A DNA stretch of 64,000 nucleotides from Yersinia mollaretii ATCC 43969 (lineage in GTDB: Bacteria > Pseudomonadota > Gammaproteobacteria > Enterobacterales > Enterobacteriaceae): contig NZ_CP054043.1 of the NCBI RefSeq assembly GCF_013282725.1, positions 2,170,001 to 2,234,000 on the forward strand. The letters are read 5' to 3'. Below are positions 29,250-37,758 of this stretch, piece after piece (the first letter of the stretch is position 1; every line of letters begins with the position of its first letter). Position numbers and translations under genes: made by a program. The notes below the pieces were generated by a model that saw nothing but the letters and a program-made list of their open reading frames with translations, made no database searches and was not told the DNA's origin.

Positions 29250-30424
29250 TGCGTATCAACATGACGAGCAGGACTCGACGTTTATCACTTCTGCTGCTGA
29301 TCACCCTACTGTTGGTGATTGGCGGTGGGGTGGCGCTGTGGTTATCGGATAGCCAGCAAGATGCGGCCCCCGTGACTGAAATCATTGGTCGCGGTGATAT
29401 TGAAAATAATGTCATGGCAACCGGCAGCTTAAAACCCTCATTGCAGGTCAATGTCGGTGCGCAGGTCAACGGGCAGCTAACCAAGCTTTATGTGAAGCAG
29501 GGTGACCGCGTGACCCGAGGCCAATTGCTGGCAGAAATCGACCCCACGCTACAGCAGAACGAATTGCGTAAAACCGGGGCTGAATTAGAGAGTGCGCAGG
29601 CGCAGAAGCAGGCCGCGCAGGCACTGTTGCGCCAATACTCACTGGAACTTCGCCGCCAGCAGACTTTGATCAAAGAAGGCTCCGGTATGCAGAGCACACT
29701 GGAGAAAGCGCAGGCGCAATATGAGAGCCAAGTGGCGCAGGTACGTGTGAATGACGCCTTGATTGTGCAGAGCCAAACGGCGATGGAGACCGCCAAAGCT
29801 AATTTGGCCTTTACCCGCATCATGGCACCCATTGATGGTGAAGTGCTGGGCATCGTCACCAAAGAGGGGCAGACCATTGTCTCCTCACAAAGTGCACCGA
29901 CGATTTTGGTCTTGGCGAATGTCGATACCATGACGGTACACACCCGTATTTCCGAAACTGATATTCTCAAAGTCAGTGTCGGGCAGCCGCTATGGTTCTA
30001 TGTGGTGGCCAATCCTGAGCGCCGTTACGACAGCCAAATGGATGCCATTCAGGAAGCTTCGGCGGAGAGTTTACGTGAAGATAATGCCGGACAGCAGGCC
30101 AACCAGCAGCCCTCCGCCATCTATTACAACGGCATGTTTAACATCGCCAACCGCGAGCGGCTGTTGCGCACCTCAATGACGGCGCAAGTGTTTATTATCA
30201 CCGCGCAGGCGAAGAATGTGCTGCGGGTACCTTTGTCCGCACTGGGTGAACAGCAGCCGGATCAGCGCTATCGAGTGCAGGTGATCAACGGCAAACAGAC
30301 CGCGATCCGCTGGGTCTCCCTTGGCCTGCGTAATGGTCAATATGCCGAAGTGAAAGAGGGATTAGCGCAGGGCGATCAGGTGGTGCTAATGGCTGCGCCA
30401 GCAGGGGCGGCCAATGAGCCATAA
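29249..30424 (+). CDS. MacA-like periplasmic adaptor protein
   Basis: This 391-residue membrane fusion protein has an N-terminal membrane anchor (about 12-33), a split biotinyl-lipoyl domain (VNVGAQVNGQLTKLYVKQGD and IMAPIDGEVLGIVTKEGQ), an intervening helical hairpin and beta-barrel domains, with the gamma-loop-like LVLANVDTMTVHTRI typical of MacA. It would bridge the MacB-like transporter and the outer membrane factor encoded next. Its start overlaps the exporter stop (TGATG), and it overlaps macB-like by 11 bp. Confidence 0.88.
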   Translation: MRINMTSRTRRLSLLLLITLLLVIGGGVALWLSDSQQDAAPVTEIIGRGDIENNVMATGSLKPSLQVNVGAQVNGQLTKLYVKQGDRVTRGQLLAEIDPTLQQNELRKTGAELESAQAQKQAAQALLRQYSLELRRQQTLIKEGSGMQSTLEKAQAQYESQVAQVRVNDALIVQSQTAMETAKANLAFTRIMAPIDGEVLGIVTKEGQTIVSSQSAPTILVLANVDTMTVHTRISETDILKVSVGQPLWFYVVANPERRYDSQMDAIQEASAESLREDNAGQQANQQPSAIYYNGMFNIANRERLLRTSMTAQVFIITAQAKNVLRVPLSALGEQQPDQRYRVQVINGKQTAIRWVSLGLRNGQYAEVKEGLAQGDQVVLMAAPAGAANEP

Positions 30425-32411
30425 CACGACTCATGTTGGCATAGCTGATGTTGACACGGCTGATGCTGAGTCGCGTCCGCTGATCCAGCTTAAGGGCATT
30501 TATCGCCACTTTGCATCTGGCGCACAGTCTGTCGCGGTGCTGAAGAACATCTCACTGTCGATTCACAGCGGCGAAATGGTGGCGATCATCGGTGCATCGG
30601 GTTCGGGCAAATCGACACTGATGAACATAATCGGCTGTCTGGATAAGCCGACACAGGGCGAGATGTCGATTCATAACATCCCGACAGGTGAAGCCAGCAG
30701 TGAACAACTGGCGCAATTAAGAAGCCAGTACATCGGTTTTATTTTTCAGCGCTACCACCTGATGCCCTACTTAACCGCCAGCGAAAACGTGGTTATTCCG
30801 GCACTCTACACCGCGATGACCGCCGCCGAGCGCCAAGAACGTGCCGTTTACCTGTTGCGCCGTTTGGGGCTGGGCCAGCACCTGTTGCACAAACCGGCGC
30901 AGCTCTCCGGCGGACAACAGCAGCGGGTGAGTATTGCGCGCGCACTGATGAATGGCGCGGGCATTATTCTGGCGGATGAGCCGACGGGGGCGCTGGATCG
31001 CGCCAGCGGGCAGGAGTTGATGGGGATTTTGCATGGCCTGCATCAGTCCGGCCACACCATTATTATCGTGACCCACGATCGCAATGTTGCTAATCAGGCC
31101 CAGCGCATCATTGAGATCAGTGACGGCGAGATTATCGCCGATCGCCAAAACGATGTGGCCGAGAGTGCCGCCGTTCATGCGGCGTTACCCGCTACCGTGG
31201 CCACTGGCCGCCCCCACTGGTGGTTGAGTGTCAGAGAGGCGATCAAAATGGCGTGGCGCTCACTGCTTGGGCACCGCATCCGCGCCTTTTTATCGATGCT
31301 GGGCATTATTATCGGCATCTCCTCAGTGGTCTCCTCGATGGCCGTGGGAGAGGGGGCACGCCAAGAGATCCTCAGCGAAATCAGCCAGCTAGGAACGAGC
31401 ACACTGGATATTCGCCCCGGATTGGGCTGGGACAAACCGCGCCCGGATCTGGAGCGCTCCCTCACGCAGGCGGATGTTGAGTTACTCAGTCAGCAGCCTT
31501 ACGTCGATAGCTTGTCACCGGTGGTCAGCAAAATGGTGAGCGCAGTACGTGGCGAGAAAAAAGTGATGGTCAATCTGGCGGGCGTCGGCAGCGGCTTCTT
31601 TCAGGCGGAGGGGCTGAGTTTTATCAACGGCGCGGGGTTTAACCCCAACCATGTCAGCACCCGTGAGCCGGTGGTGATCCTGCAACCGGAACTCAGTGAC
31701 ACCCTATTTGCGGGCGGGCAGAACCCGATTGGCGAGATTGTGCAACTCGACGGTATTCCGTTACGGGTGGTCGGGGTGGCTAAGCGCGCAGGGATGCAAT
31801 TCGGTGGATTACTCAGCGCGTGGATGCCCTACACCTCGCTGACGGAGCGCATCTCCGGCGATATTCCGCTGGAGTCAATCACCCTGCGGGTGCGCGACGG
31901 TTACGAGCTGAATGCGGCGCAACGTCAGGTCGAGGTGCTGCTGGATCAGGCCCATCGTCAGCGCGACTTTTTTATTCTGAGCAATGATGAGATGAGCAAA
32001 GCCATCCAGAAAACCTCTGATTCGATGACGCTACTGATCACTGCCATCGCCGCTATTTCGCTGCTGGTCGGCGGGGTGGGCGTGATGAATATCATGCTGG
32101 TGTCAGTGACCGAGCGCACCCACGAAATCGGCATTCGCCTATCAGTGGGCGCACGGCAGAGTGACATCATGCTCCAGTTCCTAATTGAAGCGGTAGTGAT
32201 CTGCACCCTCGGCGGTTTGATTGGCATTGCTGGATCCGCACTGGCTGGGGTGGTTTTCTCGTGGGTGACACAGACCTTCACCATGATTTTTACTTGGCAG
32301 CCGTTGGCGCTGGCTTGCGGTTTCTCTGCACTTATCGGGCTGGGATTTGGTTTTTTCCCCGCTCGCAATGCCGCCCGTTTGCATCCGACCGAGGCGCTGG
32401 CTCGAGAATGA
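30414..32411 (+). CDS. MacB-like ABC transporter (ATPase-permease fusion)
   Basis: This 665-residue protein has an N-terminal ATPase with Walker [21 protein letters not shown], signature [15 protein letters not shown] and Walker [13 protein letters not shown] four-helix FtsX/MacB membrane domain follows, with a large periplasmic region and the C-terminal [20 protein letters not shown] motif. MacB-type mechanotransmission pumps move substrates from the periplasm through a TolC-type channel. Here the likely substrate is the leader-free peptide placed in the periplasm by the C39 exporter. An N-terminal extension of about 20 residues precedes the ATPase. Confidence 0.9.
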   Translation: MSHNTTHVGIADVDTADAESRPLIQLKGIYRHFASGAQSVAVLKNISLSIHSGEMVAIIGASGSGKSTLMNIIGCLDKPTQGEMSIHNIPTGEASSEQLAQLRSQYIGFIFQRYHLMPYLTASENVVIPALYTAMTAAERQERAVYLLRRLGLGQHLLHKPAQLSGGQQQRVSIARALMNGAGIILADEPTGALDRASGQELMGILHGLHQSGHTIIIVTHDRNVANQAQRIIEISDGEIIADRQNDVAESAAVHAALPATVATGRPHWWLSVREAIKMAWRSLLGHRIRAFLSMLGIIIGISSVVSSMAVGEGARQEILSEISQLGTSTLDIRPGLGWDKPRPDLERSLTQADVELLSQQPYVDSLSPVVSKMVSAVRGEKKVMVNLAGVGSGFFQAEGLSFINGAGFNPNHVSTREPVVILQPELSDTLFAGGQNPIGEIVQLDGIPLRVVGVAKRAGMQFGGLLSAWMPYTSLTERISGDIPLESITLRVRDGYELNAAQRQVEVLLDQAHRQRDFFILSNDEMSKAIQKTSDSMTLLITAIAAISLLVGGVGVMNIMLVSVTERTHEIGIRLSVGARQSDIMLQFLIEAVVICTLGGLIGIAGSALAGVVFSWVTQTFTMIFTWQPLALACGFSALIGLGFGFFPARNAARLHPTEALARE

Positions 32412-33820
32412 ATAAATTAATTAATGCCGGGCTTATCACCCTGCTGCTCACCGGTTGTGGCTCGCTGCTGAAAAGTGATTATCAGCGGCCAATGTTGTCG
32501 GTGCCTGACGAATGGCGAGTGAAAGAGAGTGGCGGCGGCTACCTGAAGCACAGTGTGCACTGGTGGGAGAATTTCGATGATCCGCAACTCACTGACAACA
32601 TCAACCGCATGTTGGTCAGCAATAACGATCTGGCGGCGGCTGGGCTGAAGTTACAGCAAGCGCGGCTTACCGCAGGGCTGACCAATACCAATATGACCCC
32701 GAATGTCACATTGACGGGCGGGGGCAGTAACACGCGTTCGCTGAATGAAAATACCGAACCGCGAGAGAATTACAGCACCTCGCTGGGCTTGAGCTACGAG
32801 CTGGATCTGTGGGGCAAACTGGCCCGCGCCCGTGAACAATCGGCGTGGCTAGTGAATGCCACTGAACAGGATCGCCAAGAGACTGCGCTCTCGATGATTG
32901 GCACCACGGCGGATCTCTATTGGCAGATTGCCAAATTCAATCAGCAGTTGAGCTATCAACAGGCGGCATTGGCTATCTCGCAAGACACTCTAAAGATGGT
33001 GCAATCACGTCAGGCGGCAGGGGATGCCAGTGAGATTGAGCTGTTGCAGGCGCAGCAGACATTATTGGATCGCCAAAACCAGCAGCAGAATCTCGAACAG
33101 CAGCGGGAAGCAGCACGTAATGCCATGGCACTGCTGTTTAACCGCGCGCCTGATTATCGTCAGGCAGAACGCAACTCATTGGATCTTCAGCAGCAAGTAC
33201 CGATAGCTGAAAGCTTGCCGCTACAGGTGATTGCCCAACGGCCCGATGTGCAGGCCGCCGAGTGGCGCTTGCGTGCCGCTTTGGCCGGATCGGATGTGGC
33301 TAAACTGAATTTCTACCCAACACTTTCACTGGGTGCCACGCTGGATGCCGGAAGTGCGGTGTTCTCACAGTGGTTTAGCAACCCGAGCCGCACCTTAAGT
33401 GCCAGCGGCGCGTTGCCTTTCTTACAGTGGAATACCGTGCAGCTCACCATCGACCAGTCGAAGGTGGAGGTGCAACTGGCCGCCGTCGATTTTCGCCGCA
33501 AGGTTTACAGCGCGCTCAAAGATGTGGATGACGCCATGACCCAGCGGCTGAGTTACCAGAAACAGAAACAGAATCAGTGGCAGAACCTGCAACTCAGCCA
33601 ACGTCGGTTGAGTCTGACTAACAGTCAATATCAGGCGGGTGCCATCTCATTTCAGACCTTGCTGGACGCGCAGGATGCCCTGCTCGCCAGTGAAACCAGT
33701 TTACTCGAACTTCAATATAACTACCTGAATGCCACCATGAAATTGTGGCTAGCCCTCGGCGGTGGCGTGGTGAACAGTGAAGTTGATAACAGTAAGGACA
33801 GTAAAGGAACTAAATCATGA
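32408..33820 (+). CDS. TolC/NodT-family outer membrane efflux lipoprotein
   Basis: This 470-residue outer membrane factor has a lipoprotein signal with lipobox LLTGC and two related TolC-type helical/strand repeats (LSYELDLWGKLARAREQSAW is the first hallmark; RPDVQAAEWRLRAA the second). It completes a tripartite MacA-MacB-type pump. ATG 32408 overlaps the macB stop (ATGA) and gives a good lipoprotein signal, so it is preferred over the longer frame from 32261. Presence of a private outer membrane channel suggests the cluster does not rely on chromosomal tolC. Confidence 0.9.
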   Translation: MNKLINAGLITLLLTGCGSLLKSDYQRPMLSVPDEWRVKESGGGYLKHSVHWWENFDDPQLTDNINRMLVSNNDLAAAGLKLQQARLTAGLTNTNMTPNVTLTGGGSNTRSLNENTEPRENYSTSLGLSYELDLWGKLARAREQSAWLVNATEQDRQETALSMIGTTADLYWQIAKFNQQLSYQQAALAISQDTLKMVQSRQAAGDASEIELLQAQQTLLDRQNQQQNLEQQREAARNAMALLFNRAPDYRQAERNSLDLQQQVPIAESLPLQVIAQRPDVQAAEWRLRAALAGSDVAKLNFYPTLSLGATLDAGSAVFSQWFSNPSRTLSASGALPFLQWNTVQLTIDQSKVEVQLAAVDFRRKVYSALKDVDDAMTQRLSYQKQKQNQWQNLQLSQRRLSLTNSQYQAGAISFQTLLDAQDALLASETSLLELQYNYLNATMKLWLALGGGVVNSEVDNSKDSKGTKS

Positions 33821-35067
33821 CGAAGACAGAAAAGCAGCGCCGGGTAGTGGTAACAGGTTACGGCAGCGTGACCCCGATGGGCATGACAGCCAAAGAGAGC
33901 TGGGCCGCCATTATGGATTACCAATTGGGTTACCGTTATTACGATAAGTCTGAGCAAGGCATTAAGTCGCGCTTTTTTGGCTTACTTGACGCTGAACCCA
34001 ATCTGAAATCGGTCCCTGCGGCCATTCGCCGCCGCCTACCACGCTATGCCCGACTGGCACTGGCAGCAGCGCGAGAGGCCATGGGGATGGCGTTCGGCGA
34101 GCAATCGCCTGAAGCCTATTATGATTTGCTGGACTGCGGCACCATCATCGGCAGCGGCTGGGCCGGGCAAGATGAGACCCATGATAACTACGAAGGCTAT
34201 CTGGAAACTGGGCTGGGCACCCCTTTCGGCTGCTTCCTGTCCATGCCGAATGCCGGTACCGCCGCCTGTAGCTTGTACTGGGGATTGCGCGGTTATCAGA
34301 ACTCACCGATCGCCGCTTGCGCCACCGGAACGATTGCCATTGGTGATGCATTTGAAATTATTCGCAGTGGTCGTGCATCCATGATGCTGGCCGGGGCGGG
34401 TGAATCCCTGCGCAGTGATGCGGCGGTGTGGAATATCGACATTCTAGGCGCACTGGCGCGCGAGCAAGAGGATGTCACCAAAGCCAGCTGCCCATTCAGC
34501 TTGGACAGAAACGGTTTTGTGCTCTCTGAAGGCGCAGCCGTATTGTGCCTCGAAGAGCGCGAAGGGGCGATTGCCCGTGGCGCGACTATCCTCGGCGAGA
34601 TCAAAGGCTACGGCAACTACTCCGATGCTTTCGACTTTACCGCACCAGCAGAAGATCGTGTGGCGCGCGTGAAAACCATCCGCCACGCCTTGCAGCAGGC
34701 GGGTTTGAGTGCCGAAGAGATTGATTACGTTAACCTGCACGGCACCTCGACTCAGCTTAACGATCTGAATGAAACTCAATCCATCAAGCAGGCATTTGGG
34801 GATGCAGCCTATACCACGCCACTCTCCAGTACCAAATCCTACTCCGGCCATTTGATTGCGGCGGCGGGCAGCTTTGAGTCGATTATCTGCCTGCAAGCTC
34901 TTGAGCATCAGATCATGCCGGCGACCTGCAATCTGAAAAACGCGGATCCGCAGTGCGATCTGGATTACATCAGCGAAGGGCATCGGCCAAAAGCCTTGCG
35001 CAATACACTCAACCTCAGCTTCGGCTTTGGCGGGGCGAATGCGGCACTGGTTATCGGGCTGGATTGA
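33817..35067 (+). CDS. Beta-ketoacyl-ACP synthase (FabF-like)
   Basis: This 416-residue condensing enzyme has the Cys-His-His triad intact: Cys168 in PIAACATGTIAIGDA, His308 in VNLHGTST, His345 in KSYSGHLIAAAG. The spacings are the same as in E. coli FabF (163/303/340). The surrounding motifs deviate from housekeeping FabF (SYSGH rather than the usual TGH context), pointing to a specialised acyl chain. It is coupled to the outer membrane factor by an ATGA overlap and followed by dehydratase, ACP and reductase. Confidence 0.9.
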   Translation: MTKTEKQRRVVVTGYGSVTPMGMTAKESWAAIMDYQLGYRYYDKSEQGIKSRFFGLLDAEPNLKSVPAAIRRRLPRYARLALAAAREAMGMAFGEQSPEAYYDLLDCGTIIGSGWAGQDETHDNYEGYLETGLGTPFGCFLSMPNAGTAACSLYWGLRGYQNSPIAACATGTIAIGDAFEIIRSGRASMMLAGAGESLRSDAAVWNIDILGALAREQEDVTKASCPFSLDRNGFVLSEGAAVLCLEEREGAIARGATILGEIKGYGNYSDAFDFTAPAEDRVARVKTIRHALQQAGLSAEEIDYVNLHGTSTQLNDLNETQSIKQAFGDAAYTTPLSSTKSYSGHLIAAAGSFESIICLQALEHQIMPATCNLKNADPQCDLDYISEGHRPKALRNTLNLSFGFGGANAALVIGLD

Positions 35068-35069
35068 GC

Positions 35070-35873
35070 ATGATCTTTAACTACACGCTCAGCGATGCTG
35101 AGCGCTGGGCTAAATTCTCCGGCGATGACAACCCGATCCATTTTGATCTGCAACATGCGCAGCGTCTGGGTCAGCAGCAACTGACGGTCCACGGTATGCG
35201 CGCCATGCTGGATATCAAATATCAGCTCAGTGCGGCGCTATTGCCGGTGATGCCGAAGGCGGATTTTCTGCGCTTTAATGCCCGCTTACGCCAACCGGTG
35301 CTCTGTCACACGGCCTATCAGCTGCAACTCAGTGAGGCGGTGGGGCAGGTCAGCGGCAGTCTGTTGGATATTGGCACTGGCGAAAGCTGCTTTAACAGCA
35401 AATTACGCAGCGGGCCGACGCTGGCAATGGTGGAGAGTGATCACTGGCATTCGCTATCGGCGGAAAATGTCCATCAGCTCAGCCAGCAATTCCCCGGTAA
35501 TGCATCAGAACCCGCTGAGTGCTGGGGATTTTTCGACGCGCTGCTGTTTAAGTTGTTAGTGGCCGCCCCTGAAACCTTGGCAAGCGCTAAACAGGTGTTG
35601 CCGGGGATTGAGGCTGACACCTTGATTGATGTTTTCAAACATGTGCCGGTTATCCAGACGCACCATGACGTGCATTTCAGTGCGGATTTACTGCGCACCA
35701 ACCCGCATTTATTTGTCCGTAGCGCGCTGCAATATGCCATTGAACCGACGTTAATCATCGGCAATGCCGAAGATGGCTGGGTATTGCGCACTGCGATTCA
35801 GGCCCGGTCAGATGCCGGACCTCTGATCACCACCGCCGTAACATTAAAAACGTGGCCAGTGGCCGCGAACTAA
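35070..35873 (+). CDS. MaoC-like (R)-3-hydroxyacyl dehydratase
   Basis: This 267-residue hotdog-fold protein has the hydratase-2 motif FSGDDNPIHFDLQHA (residues 16-30; catalytic Asp19/His24), followed by a second, more divergent hotdog-like half. It would dehydrate 3-hydroxyacyl-ACP, supplying the step missing between the ketoreductase and an (absent) enoyl reductase. ATG 35070 lies 2 bp after the ketosynthase stop and puts the motif at the N-terminus as in MaoC proteins; the open frame extending into the previous gene is ignored. Confidence 0.78.
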   Translation: MIFNYTLSDAERWAKFSGDDNPIHFDLQHAQRLGQQQLTVHGMRAMLDIKYQLSAALLPVMPKADFLRFNARLRQPVLCHTAYQLQLSEAVGQVSGSLLDIGTGESCFNSKLRSGPTLAMVESDHWHSLSAENVHQLSQQFPGNASEPAECWGFFDALLFKLLVAAPETLASAKQVLPGIEADTLIDVFKHVPVIQTHHDVHFSADLLRTNPHLFVRSALQYAIEPTLIIGNAEDGWVLRTAIQARSDAGPLITTAVTLKTWPVAAN

Positions 35874-35888
35874 TTAAAGGATAAGACC

Positions 35889-36137
35889 ATGGAAAAGTAT
35901 CAACACGTTTATGACACCGTTTGCGAAATGCTGTGTGACGCCAAAGATCTGGAAATGTCGGATCTGTCGCCAGAAATGTCGCTGCATCAACTGAAACTCG
36001 ACAGTCTGGATTACGTCGAACTGATGGTGCTGGCAAAGCGCGAATTCGGTGCCACGCTGAGTGCCGAGATGTTTATGGAAAACCCAGATATGACATTAGG
36101 AGAGCTTTGCCAGAAGTTGGCCGAGCAGAAGAAATAA
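35889..36137 (+). CDS. Acyl carrier protein
   Basis: This 82-residue acidic helical carrier has the phosphopantetheine site KLDSLDYVEL (Ser39). It would hold the growing chain for the flanking ketosynthase, dehydratase and reductase. AAAGGATAAG lies before the ATG. No dedicated phosphopantetheinyl transferase is seen in the window, so a host enzyme (AcpS/EntD type) must load it. Confidence 0.9.
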   Translation: MEKYQHVYDTVCEMLCDAKDLEMSDLSPEMSLHQLKLDSLDYVELMVLAKREFGATLSAEMFMENPDMTLGELCQKLAEQKK

Positions 36138-36141
36138 TATT

Positions 36142-36876
36142 ATGAGCAGGAAATGGGTATTCATAACGGGCGGTAGTCGCGGCATTGGCCGCGCCTTGGT
36201 CGAAGAGCTGGCTAAAGAGTGGGATGTGGTTTTTACCTGGCGTAGCGGTGAGCAACAGAGCAGCGAAGTGATAAAAAGCTGCGAAGGACTACCCGGCTCA
36301 GTGACCAGTTACCGCTGTGATGGCAGCAACGAAGCGGATGTTGACCAATTGGCCCCGCTGCTGCTGGAGAAATATGGCCCGCCGGGAGCGGTAATTCATA
36401 ATGCGGGCATTACCGGTGACAGTTTGCACATTCAGCAAAATGGCGATAACTGGCGCAGTGTGCTGGACACCAATCTGAACGCGGTCTTCTACTGGAATAA
36501 ACATCTATTGCCGCAGATGATGATGCAGGGCGAAGGCGCAGTACTGCTGATGTCCTCGGTCACTGCCATCAAAGGCAATATCGGGCAGAGCGCCTACGGG
36601 GCCAGTAAGGCGGCGATGATTGGCCTTGGCCGCTCACTGGCGCTGGAGATGGGGCGCTTTAATATTCGCGTTAACTGCCTGCTGCCGGGGATCATCGACA
36701 GCGACATGACGCGCGCCATGCCTGCCGATGCCTTAAAAGGGCTGCGTAAACAGATCCCGCTTCGGCGTTTAGGTGACGTGCAAGAGGTCGCCCGCGTCAG
36801 CGCCTTTATGATTGGCGATGATAGCCGCTACATGACCGGCCAGACACTGGTGCTTGATGGTGGGTTAACGGCGTAA
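36142..36876 (+). CDS. 3-oxoacyl-ACP reductase (FabG-like)
   Basis: This 244-residue SDR has the NADPH motif GGSRGIGRAL at residues 10-19, HNAGITGD, the catalytic Ser (LLMSSVTA) and YGASK, and the terminal DGGLTA. It would reduce the ketoacyl-ACP made by the neighbouring ketosynthase. It is the last gene of the continuous run from 24997. The set lacks an enoyl reductase and a malonyl transferase, so products may stay unsaturated or use host FAS II enzymes. Confidence 0.9.
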   Translation: MSRKWVFITGGSRGIGRALVEELAKEWDVVFTWRSGEQQSSEVIKSCEGLPGSVTSYRCDGSNEADVDQLAPLLLEKYGPPGAVIHNAGITGDSLHIQQNGDNWRSVLDTNLNAVFYWNKHLLPQMMMQGEGAVLLMSSVTAIKGNIGQSAYGASKAAMIGLGRSLALEMGRFNIRVNCLLPGIIDSDMTRAMPADALKGLRKQIPLRRLGDVQEVARVSAFMIGDDSRYMTGQTLVLDGGLTA

Positions 36877-37019
36877 GTCTGGCACTGATAGATCTTGGCT
36901 TTCCATTCAGTGGAAATGGTCAGCCATGAGGGGCGGTGGGTCACCGAGGGAACTTTGGGAGGGCGATCTGAAATCTCCTTTTTTTGCTTGGTCTGGGTTA
37001 GATAAAAAAGGCAGTATGT

Positions 37020-37041
37020 ATTATACGTAAAAACGTATAAT
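37020..37041. promoter_or_regulatory. Palindromic operator with embedded -10 box, upstream of the toxin-antitoxin pair
   Basis: A perfect 9-bp inverted repeat ATTATACGT / ACGTATAAT has a 4-bp spacer. The right half contains TATAAT, a consensus -10, 12 bp before the toxin start. The layout is typical of autorepression by the antitoxin or antitoxin-toxin complex. Confidence 0.75.
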
Positions 37042-37052
37042 ATGGACAGGGA

Positions 37053-37385
37053 ATGACCAAACCGATCAGCTTTGTGGAGAGTAGTTTGGATGACTTACGC
37101 CAATTTCCTGACGACGCTAGAAAGGATGCTGGCTATCAGCTCGACAAAGTGCAGCATGAGTTAGAGCCTGATGATTGGAAACCTTTTACAGCGGTAGGTT
37201 TCGGTGTGAAAGAGATTCGTATCAGGGATAAAAACGGTACTTACCGTGTGATGTATGTGGCTAAATTTGAAGAAGCAGTTTATGTACTCCATTGCTTTCA
37301 GAAGAAAACGCAAACTACCAGTAAAAAAGACGTGGCTTTGGCAAAGGTGCGGTTTAGAACACTCATTCAGGAGAGGAATAAATGA
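37053..37385 (+). CDS. RelE/HigB-type toxin (phage Gp49-like family)
   Basis: This 110-residue basic protein has FGVKEIRIRDKNGTYRVMYV and EAVYVLHCFQKKTQTTSKKD, the signature of the Gp49-like branch of RelE/ParE toxins (mRNA interferases in characterised cases). It is the first gene of a two-gene operon and overlaps the antitoxin start by 4 bp (ATGA). The toxin-first order is the HigBA arrangement. Confidence 0.88.
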   Translation: MTKPISFVESSLDDLRQFPDDARKDAGYQLDKVQHELEPDDWKPFTAVGFGVKEIRIRDKNGTYRVMYVAKFEEAVYVLHCFQKKTQTTSKKDVALAKVRFRTLIQERNK

Positions 37386-37672
37386 ATATTCAGACTTTTG
37401 ACAGTGTATGGGATGCCATCAGCGAAACACCTGAGCAAGCTGAGAACATGAAAGTGCGCTCAATGTTGATTCAAGCTTTGAATGCTTGGATCGCACGGAA
37501 AGGGCTTACCCCAGCAGAAGCAGCCAATGCACTCGGAATCACTCAGCCTCGAGTTTCTGAACTGATGCACGGTAAAATCCAGCTTTTCAGTATTGATAAG
37601 CTGGTTTCTATTATGGCAACGGCCGGTCTGCATATCGGCAGTATCGAAATTAACGAGTCTGCTGCTGCATAA
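37382..37672 (+). CDS. HigA-type XRE antitoxin
   Basis: This 96-residue Cro/C1-type helix-turn-helix protein reads LTPAEAANALGITQPRVSEL followed by MHGKIQLFSIDKLV. It should neutralise the toxin encoded just before it and bind the palindrome at 37020-37041. The pair sits at the edge between the peptide operon and a stretch of unrelated accessory genes, as is common for such modules. Confidence 0.88.
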   Translation: MNIQTFDSVWDAISETPEQAENMKVRSMLIQALNAWIARKGLTPAEAANALGITQPRVSELMHGKIQLFSIDKLVSIMATAGLHIGSIEINESAAA

Positions 37673-37758
37673 TAAGCTTAGATGCCGCATCGTCGTTATT
37701 TCCAATATGCGGCTCTCCGGAACATTTTGAGCTAAAGACCAAAATACTCAATTTCACC

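Noticed and set aside
34953..35069. Upstream extension of the MaoC-like dehydratase inside the ketosynthase gene
   Set aside because: The hydratase motif normally lies near the N-terminus, and ATG 35070 directly after the stop fits translational coupling.
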